A model generated the notes under the pieces. It did no database searches. It was given only the letters and a program-made list of their open reading frames with translations, and was not told where the DNA came from. Of a DNA stretch of 7,153 bases, positions 1 through 4,246 are shown piece by piece. The position numbers and the translations under genes were made by a program. The stretch's first letter is position 1. Every line of letters begins with the position of its first letter. The stretch comes from JAJYIW01 sp036787065 (GTDB taxonomy: Bacteria > Chloroflexota > Anaerolineae > Anaerolineales > Anaerolineaceae), in the NCBI GenBank assembly GCA_036787065.1, contig DAIQPZ010000137.1:1-7153 (forward strand). The letters run 5' to 3'.

Positions 1-53
1 TGAAGGACCTCGTATCTCTGAAAGATTTACAGAGTCGTATGATTTCTGGTCTG

Positions 54-950
54 TTAATTGGCCTGCATAGCAATAGGAATAATCCCCAACTCCGGAATAT
101 TAAATATTTCCAGAGGAGCAACAGCCAAACCAACCACACTGGGCCCGGTATGCGCCCCCAACATGGGTGCAACCGGAACCACCTTGTCGAACCAGCACTT
201 ATACACCTGGTTCAGACGGCTGCGCAGCATCTCCACCCCATTCAGATTATTTCCATGCAGTAATTGAACCCGCAGGGTTGTGCCCAATGGGATTTTTTCG
301 GTAATAATATCCACCACTTTAAGGATGGCCCGTTTAAAGGTAATTTCCTGGCCCCAGGCATAATATTTCCCGTCATCCTTCCCAACCCCAATGACCGGTT
401 TAATATGTAACATTGACGCCATTAAACCCTTCAGGTGGCTGATCCGCCCCCCGTGGATGAGATATTTCAAGTCTGTAAGTGTAAACATCCCCTCCGAATA
501 CTGGCGAACCCGGTCCAATAAATTGGTAATATCCTCAAGTTTCCAACCAGCGCGCACGGCTTTAGCCGCGGCCTCCACCTGCCAGCCTAGTGGACAGGAC
601 AGGGTTTTAGAATCAACGATGGTTACATGGGCTTCTGGAACCAATTCGGCCCCCATCCTGGCCGAATTCACTGTACCGCTTAATCCGGAGGAAATATGGA
701 TTGACAGGATTTCAGGGTCGTTTTTTGCCAATTCACGATACATCTTTTCAAAATCACCCGGTGAGGGTTGAGATGTGCTTGGAAAAGCCTGTGTTTCGGA
801 TAACATCTGGTAAAAGGCATGGTAATCGATATCCACCCCCCCGATATACGTTTTCCCATTTAAAGTTATCTTCAACGGAACACAATGAATATTTAACCCC
901 GCGGTTTGTTCGTCGGATAGATCCGCTCCCTGGTCGGTTACAATTTGCAT
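54..950 (-). CDS. DegV family fatty-acid-binding protein
   Basis: The product is a complete 298-residue protein, close to the usual 280-300 residues of the DegV family. These are soluble cytoplasmic proteins that bind a long-chain fatty acid; in Firmicutes related proteins (FakB) present the fatty acid to the kinase FakA. Visible family motifs are TSQPSPGDF (59-67), SSGLSGT (87-93), VDSKTLS (112-118), the hinge-like YLIHGGRIS (163-171), KPVIGV (184-189) and the C-terminal GAHTGPSVVGLA (265-276). The start is well supported: a GGAGG Shine-Dalgarno lies five bases before the ATG, and the protein begins with the typical strand MQIVTDQGADL. No fakA-like gene is in the window, so a role in fatty-acid phosphorylation is unproven. 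It lies downstream of the IMPase gene on the same strand, but the 287-nt gap and a palindrome upstream suggest its own promoter. Only a weak 5-bp hairpin (16-34) is seen after the stop. Family assignment is firm; ligand and physiological role are not known. Confidence 0.93.
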   Translation of the reverse strand: MQIVTDQGADLSDEQTAGLNIHCVPLKITLNGKTYIGGVDIDYHAFYQMLSETQAFPSTSQPSPGDFEKMYRELAKNDPEILSIHISSGLSGTVNSARMGAELVPEAHVTIVDSKTLSCPLGWQVEAAAKAVRAGWKLEDITNLLDRVRQYSEGMFTLTDLKYLIHGGRISHLKGLMASMLHIKPVIGVGKDDGKYYAWGQEITFKRAILKVVDIITEKIPLGTTLRVQLLHGNNLNGVEMLRSRLNQVYKCWFDKVVPVAPMLGAHTGPSVVGLAVAPLEIFNIPELGIIPIAMQAN

Positions 951-996
951 ATTCCCTCCAAAACAAATGGGTACTTCATGGAATGCATTACTGGAT

Positions 997-1013
997 ATAG
1001 GATATCATCCTAT
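997..1013. promoter_or_regulatory. Inverted repeat upstream of degV
   Basis: A perfect 7-bp inverted repeat, ATAGGAT-ATC-ATCCTAT, lies 47 to 63 bases before the degV start codon. It overlaps the candidate -10 hexamer and so could be an operator or a 5'-UTR hairpin. No regulator is identified. It may also have no function, since the region is AT-rich. Confidence 0.3.
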
Positions 1014-1036
1014 GCAAATATGCTGATGTGACTCAA
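1007..1036 (-). promoter_or_regulatory. Candidate degV promoter
   Basis: On the minus strand TTGAGT (1036-1031) is followed after 18 bases by TAGGAT (1012-1007), a plausible but non-consensus sigma-70 pair. It would start transcription near base 1000, giving a leader of about 50 nt. The -35 hexamer lies inside the TGTGA-N6-TCACA palindrome, so a factor bound there would be expected to block this promoter. The match is modest and the call is tentative. Confidence 0.3.
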
Positions 1037-1042
1037 GTCACA
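1027..1042. promoter_or_regulatory. CRP/FNR-family-like operator (TGTGA-N6-TCACA)
   Basis: The 16-bp sequence TGTGACTCAAGTCACA has perfect 7-bp arms and matches the CRP half-site arrangement TGTGA-N6-TCACA exactly. It lies 77 to 92 bases upstream of the degV start codon, in the gap between the IMPase and degV genes. CRP/FNR-superfamily regulators with this half-site occur in many phyla, but which regulator would bind here cannot be told from the window. A chance palindrome cannot be excluded, although a perfect 14 of 14 arm match to a known architecture in promoter position is notable. Confidence 0.5.
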
Positions 1043-1069
1043 TTTCTTTGCACATTTTAACCATGACCC

Positions 1070-1150
1070 GGCACATTAGCGGCTGTGCCCCCTTGCCGAT
1101 AGGCTTCAAGCCCTCGCGGCAAGGTCAATTGTTCCTTAGCGGATTACCGC
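1070..1150. other. Cluster of hairpins between the IMPase and degV genes
   Basis: This non-coding stretch holds three consecutive inverted repeats. The first is GGCACA-N8-TGTGCC (1070-1089). The second is CCTTGCCG-N18-CGGCAAGG (1091-1124), which encloses a smaller GGCT-TCA-AGCC hairpin (1102-1112). The third is GCGG-ATTA-CCGC (1139-1150). TTAGCGG occurs twice, at 1076 and 1136. There is no T-run after any stem on either strand, so they are not intrinsic terminators. On the minus strand they would lie in the 3' region of the IMPase mRNA or far upstream of degV. They could form a structured RNA or be a decayed repeat. The rest of the gap (1151-1237) shows nothing recognisable. Confidence 0.35.
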
Positions 1151-1237
1151 ATCTCATTCCCACTGATGACCAGCGATATTACCCGACTACACCCCGCACG
1201 ACGAACGGTCCATTGTCGAATGCGATAACCCATTTTA

Positions 1238-2014
1238 TTAGTTCGTCACCAGCAGCGGCAGAACTTCAGGGAGCAGGCGCCGCGTGGTTGCCAGGGCTTC
1301 CCGTCCATAAATCGTCTCGTTCCCCTTCCAATCCCCGAAATATCCGCCCCCCTCGCGGAAAATAGGTGGAAACGGCCCGCAGTCCCACACTTCCATCTCC
1401 GGGTCGATCATCACCTCCGCCCGCCCCGTCGCCACCAGCAGGTAACCGTAAGCGTCCCCCCAACCGCCCTGACAGTAGGCCGAGTCCATAAGGCGCTGCC
1501 AGGCTGCCGCCTTGGCCGGGTTCTTCATCCCACCCGGACTCGTGGAGGTTACCCAGGATCGATTGAGCTGTTCCGTTGTCGAAACGTGCGCGCGCCGCCC
1601 GTTCCACCAGCAGCCCAACCCGTCTGCCGCGGCGATCATCTCGTCGAGGGCTGGGAAATAGGCCGCGCCGGCTGCAACTTGCCCTTCGATCTCCAGCCCG
1701 ATTAAGACGGCGTAGAGCGGGATCCCGCGCATAAATGACTTGGTCCCATCGATTGGGTCAACAATCCAGCGGTGGCTCGTCCCCTGGCTTTCTTTCAGAC
1801 CAAATTCTTCGCCTATAATGGCGTGGCTCGGGTAAGCTTGCTCGATGCGCGCCCGCACCAGCTCTTCCGATTTTTTATCCGCCTGCGTTACCGGGCTGTG
1901 GTCGGCCTTATAATCCGCATGCACCCCGGTCTGGAAATAAGCCAATGTCGACCGCCCGGCCAGGTAAGCCGTCTCGACCATGAAACTGAAATAAGTGCTG
2001 AGGTCTTCGACCAT
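1238..2014 (-). CDS. Inositol monophosphatase family phosphatase, HisN-like (histidinol-phosphatase candidate)
   Basis: This 258-residue protein belongs to the Mg2+-dependent, Li+-sensitive IMPase superfamily, which hydrolyses small phosphomonoesters. Metal-site motifs are present: PVTQAD (41-46), GEEFG (68-72), WIVDPIDGT (83-91, with D86 and D89) and WDCGP (210-214, with D211). The segment GGWGDAYGYLLVATGRAEVM (183-202) is typical of the HisN-type histidinol-phosphatase branch of the family rather than true inositol phosphatases, so histidinol phosphate is the best-guess substrate. The usual WDxAA of motif B reads WDCGP here, with FPPI following, which is unusual. The frame stays open upstream to an ATG at 2167, but those 51 extra residues are translated from a mobile-element palindrome. 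The ATG at 2014 has AAAAGGA eight bases before it and gives the normal family length. A second ATG at 2023 would remove that ribosome-binding site. Family certain, substrate inferred. Confidence 0.9.
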   Translation of the reverse strand: MVEDLSTYFSFMVETAYLAGRSTLAYFQTGVHADYKADHSPVTQADKKSEELVRARIEQAYPSHAIIGEEFGLKESQGTSHRWIVDPIDGTKSFMRGIPLYAVLIGLEIEGQVAAGAAYFPALDEMIAAADGLGCWWNGRRAHVSTTEQLNRSWVTSTSPGGMKNPAKAAAWQRLMDSAYCQGGWGDAYGYLLVATGRAEVMIDPEMEVWDCGPFPPIFREGGGYFGDWKGNETIYGREALATTRRLLPEVLPLLVTN

Positions 2015-2022
2015 AATCACCA

Positions 2023-2029
2023 TCCTTTT
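2023..2029 (-). promoter_or_regulatory. Shine-Dalgarno of the IMPase gene, inside a MITE target duplication
   Basis: On the minus strand AAAAGGA precedes the ATG at 2014 with eight bases between. It decides the start in favour of residue 52 of the longer open frame. The eight bases 2022-2029 also form the left target-site copy of the adjacent 110-bp element, so insertion happened immediately upstream of this site and left it intact. Confidence 0.65.
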
Positions 2030-2139
2030 GTAAAGCTCAAGCACATGTGAAAAAGACCCGAAATTGAGGTGTTTGCGGGTGCGGAGCACCCGCAAACACC
2101 TGAATTTCAGCAACTTTATTCTCGCGGTAGAGTGTTTAC
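2030..2139. mobile_element. IS66-like MITE, copy 1 (110 bp)
   Basis: This non-coding element is exactly as long as copy 3. It shares with copy 3 the left end GTAA...GTGA-AAAGACCCGAAATT and the tail ATTTC-GCAA-TTT. Its centre is a long hairpin with 23-base arms (2060-2082 and 2086-2108), one mismatch and loop GGA. Its ends are GTAAA at the left and TTTAC at the right; further terminal symmetry needs a gap. The flanking octamers ATCCTTTT (2022-2029) and CTCTTTTT (2140-2147) agree at 6 of 8 positions, consistent with an old 8-bp target duplication. It carries no gene, so it would be mobilised by a transposase elsewhere. It occupies the divergent space between the IMPase and zinc-ribbon genes. 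IS66 ancestry is inferred from the GTAA ends and the 8-bp duplication seen best in copy 3. Confidence 0.75.
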
Positions 2140-2191
2140 CTCTTTTTATAAAGATCCATTTTACCACTTGAATTGAGGTAGAATTTAGACC

Positions 2192-2662
2192 ATGATCATT
2201 CTTGGTTCAAAAGGTCGCCCAAAAGCGATCTCCACCGGAAAATTTTTTTGCCCGGCCTGCAACCAGGTGCAGACCTACCAGCGCTTTTGGGTCGATAAAT
2301 ACTTTACCCTGTATTGGATCCCCCTCTTTAAGATTGGGAAAATGGGTGAATACGTCCAGTGCCAGGCCTGCAACAATACTTATCCGCCTGAATCCCTCAC
2401 TTACCGCCCCCCCAGCGTGGAAGAAGCGCTGCACGTGGCCGTCCTGGCTGATCTGCAGAGCGGACTTCCGGCACACATGGTGATCCGTAAAATCGAAGAT
2501 CAATACGGCGATCACAACCTGGCGACGCGTTACGTTTACAACCTGCTGGGCAGTCGCCCCATGGAATGCCCTGGCTGTCATTACCTTTACCGTGAAAGCA
2601 CTAACCGCTGCCTGAATTGTGGCAGAAGTTTAACCCAGGCAACGAGCTTGCTCCAGCTATAA
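2192..2662 (+). CDS. Double zinc-ribbon protein of unknown function
   Basis: This small 156-residue soluble protein has two predicted zinc ribbons. The N-terminal one has C20-x2-C23 and C57-x2-C60, with the aromatic YFTLYWIPLFKIGK segment (37-50) between them. This resembles the zinc-ribbon_15 type domain found in many small bacterial proteins. The C-terminal one has C126-x2-C129 and C140-x2-C143. Between them, residues 76-118 look helical (VEEALHVAVLADLQSGLPAH, then IRKIEDQYG) and may form a small helical domain. The function is unknown; zinc ribbons of this sort usually bind nucleic acid or protein partners. Upstream of the ATG, GAGG (2175-2178) is rather far away at 13 bases, while TAGAAT (2179-2184) sits 7 bases before the start. 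Translation from a short-leader or leaderless mRNA is therefore possible. The gene is divergent from IMPase and stands alone. Confidence 0.8.
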   Translation: MIILGSKGRPKAISTGKFFCPACNQVQTYQRFWVDKYFTLYWIPLFKIGKMGEYVQCQACNNTYPPESLTYRPPSVEEALHVAVLADLQSGLPAHMVIRKIEDQYGDHNLATRYVYNLLGSRPMECPGCHYLYRESTNRCLNCGRSLTQATSLLQL

Positions 2663-2690
2663 GCCGTCAACCTGCCCTCCCATATCCCCA

Positions 2691-2737
2691 TTGTCATTCT
2701 GAACCCCCGGAGGCTCTGCGATGGGGGCGAAGAATCC
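2691..2737. repeat. GTCATTCTGA...GAAGAATCC dispersed palindromic repeat
   Basis: TTGTCATTCTGAA at 2691-2703 and CGAAGAATCCC at 2728-2738 enclose CCCCC (2704-2708) and GGGGG (2723-2727), with ATTCT pairing AGAAT at the outside. From memory this matches a short intergenic repeat type (GTCATTCTGA...GAAGAATC) that is abundant in several bacterial phyla. It lies 28 bases after the zinc-ribbon stop codon and has no coding capacity. It could act as an mRNA 3' hairpin, but there is no T-run typical of an intrinsic terminator. Only one copy is in the window, so the repeat status rests on recall. Confidence 0.5.
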
Positions 2738-2783
2738 CGGCTGGCACACCGAAACCCTTCTATCATTAAAACAGTTCCTCACA

Positions 2784-2848
2784 TTGACAACCTGGCATCG
2801 ACATTCTTAACTTATTTTAATGTAATTGCCCGGTGACATTTATATAAT
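2784..2848 (+). promoter_or_regulatory. AT-rich region with candidate promoter elements
   Basis: A consensus -35 hexamer TTGACA (2784-2789) is followed after 17 bases by the poor -10 TTAACT (2807-2812). Farther on is a perfect -10 hexamer TATAAT (2843-2848) that lacks a good -35 at 16-18 bases. Either could have driven the membrane-protein gene at 3075 before the 111-bp element inserted at 2914. The rest of the 2663-2913 gap shows no coding potential. Confidence 0.25.
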
Positions 2849-2913
2849 TATTTCTTAAATATCTATCTGGCGCCATCCTGCAACCATTACCAGGCTTATT
2901 ATTAATTGCGTTC

Positions 2914-3024
2914 GTAATTGCTCAGACCTGTGTGAAAAAGACCCCAATTTTAGGTGGAGGCGCGTACAAGGTAAGCGCCTATACCTAAAATTCGACGACT
3001 TTCACCTCGTGCCTAAGCATTTTC
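2914..3024. mobile_element. IS66-like MITE, copy 2 (111 bp, divergent core)
   Basis: The left end GTAATTGCTCAGACC-TGTGTGA-AAAGACCC is nearly the same as copy 3. The right end CTAAGCATTTTC (3013-3024), read backwards, matches the left terminus at 9 of 12 positions. The central hairpin has 18-base arms (2946-2963 and 2975-2992) with two mismatches and an 11-base loop, but its sequence is unrelated to the core of copies 1 and 3. The flanking octamers TTGCGTTC and TAATCATC do not match, so the target duplication has decayed or the right boundary has shifted. The element lies between the zinc-ribbon and membrane-protein genes, 50 bases before the start of the latter. Its length and boundary conservation support one family. 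Confidence 0.65.
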
Positions 3025-3074
3025 TAATCATCTAATACCATATTCAATCGCCCCATCATTATTAAAGGGAAACC

Positions 3075-3668
3075 ATGTCCGAACCTGAAAAAAAAGTAAA
3101 ATCGAATTTCTTGAATTCTGTCAATGACTTTCTGGATCGCTTTATCCTGCCATGGCCTGTGCGCTACCTGACCTTCCGTTTCGTAATCCTGGCAACAATT
3201 GGATTGCTTATCCCCCTGCTTTTGTTTGCCGATAACACGGTCCTGGTGCTCGGGGTAAATAGTTACCTCAATGTGATGAGTGTGGCGGTGAGTTCGATCG
3301 TGCTATTGTACGCCACCATCTCCGAGATCCGTCAACAGCAGATCGCCGAACTACAGGAGAAACGCGCTCAAGAAGATCACATCCATGTGACCGATATGCA
3401 TACGATGGTACTCGAGTCGATTAATAACCAGCGCGTAGAGATCGCGGAACTCAAGCAGATTCTGTCCACCATGAGCGGGAAAGGGATTGAGCCCAACGAG
3501 CAGCAGCCGGTACCCGACTTATATGCGATGCACCCGCGCGGTCAGGAACGGTATAAAGCCAACGACCATTTTGATCGCATGCAAAAGCAGTTGCATCACA
3601 ATCACATGGTTTCATCGGTGCGCGAATCCATCAACCAGGGGCCGTCGGACGATTCACCCGAAATTTAA
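3075..3668 (+). CDS. Two-helix membrane protein with coiled-coil tail, unknown function
   Basis: I do not recognise this 197-residue protein by family. It has a short polar N-terminus (1-20) and an amphipathic stretch (21-33). Two hydrophobic helices follow (about 34-52, FRFVILATIGLLIPLLLF, and about 64-82, YLNVMSVAVSSIVLLYA), joined by a short loop containing DNT. A long charged segment (83-133, Q/E/R/K-rich with heptad-like spacing) probably forms a coiled coil, and the C-terminal tail (about 134-197) is hydrophilic, rich in histidine and probably disordered. Topology with both ends in the cytoplasm is likely from the charge distribution. The overall plan recalls DUF1003-like proteins, but I see no diagnostic motif and do not claim homology. 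The start is supported by AAAGGGA four bases before the ATG. It converges with the VOC gene, whose stop lies only 3 bases away on the other strand. No partner gene is adjacent. Confidence 0.75.
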   Translation: MSEPEKKVKSNFLNSVNDFLDRFILPWPVRYLTFRFVILATIGLLIPLLLFADNTVLVLGVNSYLNVMSVAVSSIVLLYATISEIRQQQIAELQEKRAQEDHIHVTDMHTMVLESINNQRVEIAELKQILSTMSGKGIEPNEQQPVPDLYAMHPRGQERYKANDHFDRMQKQLHHNHMVSSVRESINQGPSDDSPEI

Positions 3669-3671
3669 GTC

Positions 3672-4010
3672 TTAACCTTGACCGAGACTGAAACGTGAGC
3701 CGTCCGGATCGCGATATTCGCTGATTATCTCGCCCCCTTCTTTCTCCGCCGGGCGGGTGAGCACAGCGCCACTAAGCCTGAGCCGCTCTTGTAGGCTTCG
3801 ATGATCCGGGTCGTGGAACCCAAGTTGGACTGTCCCGGCCGGGTTCTGCCCCGATGCCTGGTGTAAGGCCAGGGTGGTCTCTCCGGTAGCGAATTCGCTC
3901 CATTGGGGCGATTGAAATTTGAGCGGTAAACCGAGGACTTCCTGGTAAAACTTGACCGTGGCCGGCATATCAGCCACAAACTTGATCACATACGCCATTA
4001 TTGCTGTCAT
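3672..4010 (-). CDS. VOC superfamily (glyoxalase/bleomycin-resistance fold) protein
   Basis: This small protein of 112 residues from the chosen start is a single VOC module of two beta-alpha-beta-beta-beta units. The first unit has YVIKFVADMPATVKFYQEVL (7-26), running into GLPL, then WSEFATGETTLALH (37-50). The second has VQLGFHDPDH (61-70) and ends with IISEYRDPDGSRFSLG (95-110), where RDPDG is the typical family signature. Such proteins include metal-dependent lyases, dioxygenases and drug-binding proteins; H50 and E98 sit where metal ligands often occur, but a substrate cannot be assigned. Three in-frame ATGs compete at 4022, 4010 and 3998. The one at 4010 is preceded by GGTGATC, which matches the 3' end of the ideal Shine-Dalgarno, so it is preferred; the first would add MGDQ. 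A mobile element inserted 27 bases upstream. Fold certain, function unknown. Confidence 0.85.
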   Translation of the reverse strand: MTAIMAYVIKFVADMPATVKFYQEVLGLPLKFQSPQWSEFATGETTLALHQASGQNPAGTVQLGFHDPDHRSLQERLRLSGAVLTRPAEKEGGEIISEYRDPDGSRFSLGQG

Positions 4011-4036
4011 TTGATCACCCATAATTCTTTTAGTAA

Positions 4037-4044
4037 TTTATTTG
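4037..4044. repeat. Left 8-bp target-site duplication of MITE copy 3
   Basis: TTTATTTG immediately precedes the GTAACTGCTCAG terminus and is repeated exactly at 4155-4162 after the other terminus. An 8-bp duplication is characteristic of IS66-type transposition. Confidence 0.85.
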
Positions 4045-4154
4045 GTAACTGCTCAGACTCGTGTGATAAGACCCGAAATTTGAGTGTTTGCGGGTGCTCC
4101 GCACCCGCAAACACTCAAATTTCGGCAATTTTCTTTCCATGGCTGAGAAGTTAC
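4045..4154. mobile_element. IS66-like MITE, copy 3 (110 bp, intact ends)
   Basis: This is the best-preserved member. The terminal inverted repeats GTAACTGCTCAG (4045-4056) and CTGAGAAGTTAC (4143-4154) match at 11 of 12 positions. The element is flanked by the exact direct repeat TTTATTTG. The centre is a perfect 25-bp hairpin: arm 4073-4097, loop TCC, arm 4101-4125. GTAA ends together with an 8-bp target duplication are features of the IS66 family, and the element has no coding capacity, so it is a MITE-type derivative dependent on an outside transposase. It lies between the VOC gene (leftward) and purL (rightward) and stops 37 bases short of the purL -35 hexamer. The T-rich patches beside the stem are offset by several bases, so efficient termination is uncertain. 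Confidence 0.88.
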
Positions 4155-4162
4155 TTTATTTG
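4155..4162. repeat. Right 8-bp target-site duplication of MITE copy 3
   Basis: TTTATTTG directly follows the right terminus and is identical to the octamer at 4037-4044. The exact match suggests a relatively recent insertion compared with copies 1 and 2. Confidence 0.85.
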
Positions 4163-4174
4163 TAAAGTTAATGG

Positions 4175-4187
4175 TTTGGCAGCCAAA
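4175..4187. promoter_or_regulatory. Short inverted repeat upstream of the purL promoter
   Basis: TTTGG-CAG-CCAAA lies four bases before the -35 hexamer of the purL promoter. It could be an operator half-site pair, but it is short, its regulator is unknown and it may be chance. Confidence 0.2.
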
Positions 4188-4191
4188 AGGG

Positions 4192-4220
4192 TTGACTAGA
4201 CAACTCTGCTGGACTAAAAT
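4192..4220 (+). promoter_or_regulatory. purL promoter (sigma-70 type)
   Basis: TTGACT (4192-4197) and TAAAAT (4215-4220) each match the consensus at 5 of 6 positions and are separated by exactly 17 bases. Transcription would begin near 4227, giving a leader of about 20 nt that just holds the GAGGTG ribosome-binding site (4234-4239). The short leader leaves no room for a purine riboswitch, so any control would be at transcription initiation. Confidence 0.75.
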
Positions 4221-4246
4221 ACGGCTCATTATTGAGGTGTTCGAAT

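Noticed and set aside
16..34. Terminator after degV
   Set aside because: Only a 5-bp stem with a 9-base AT-rich loop and no T-run on the minus strand; too weak to call.
1070..1150. Integron attC site or tRNA gene
   Set aside because: There are no core sites of the GTTRRRY/RYYYAAC type and no cloverleaf with acceptor, anticodon and T-arm of correct spacing.
1048..1365. 105-codon plus-strand open frame across the IMPase 3' end
   Set aside because: It overlaps a well-supported gene on the other strand and an intergenic hairpin region, and shows no recognisable domain.
2015..2167. N-terminal extension of the IMPase gene to an ATG at 2167
   Set aside because: The extra residues are translated from a mobile-element hairpin, are basic and unlike the family, and the ATG at 2014 has the better ribosome-binding site.
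4073..4125. Intrinsic terminator between the VOC gene and purL
   Set aside because: The stem is very strong, but no gene on either strand ends there (both neighbours start there), and the T-rich patches are offset from the stem. The transposition signature explains it better.
2030..4154. CRISPR array from regularly similar palindromes
   Set aside because: The units are about 900-1100 bp apart, have internal hairpins and target duplications, and separate ordinary genes; there are no spacers or cas genes.
4227..4246. Purine riboswitch upstream of purL
   Set aside because: The predicted leader is only about 20 nt, too short for an aptamer.
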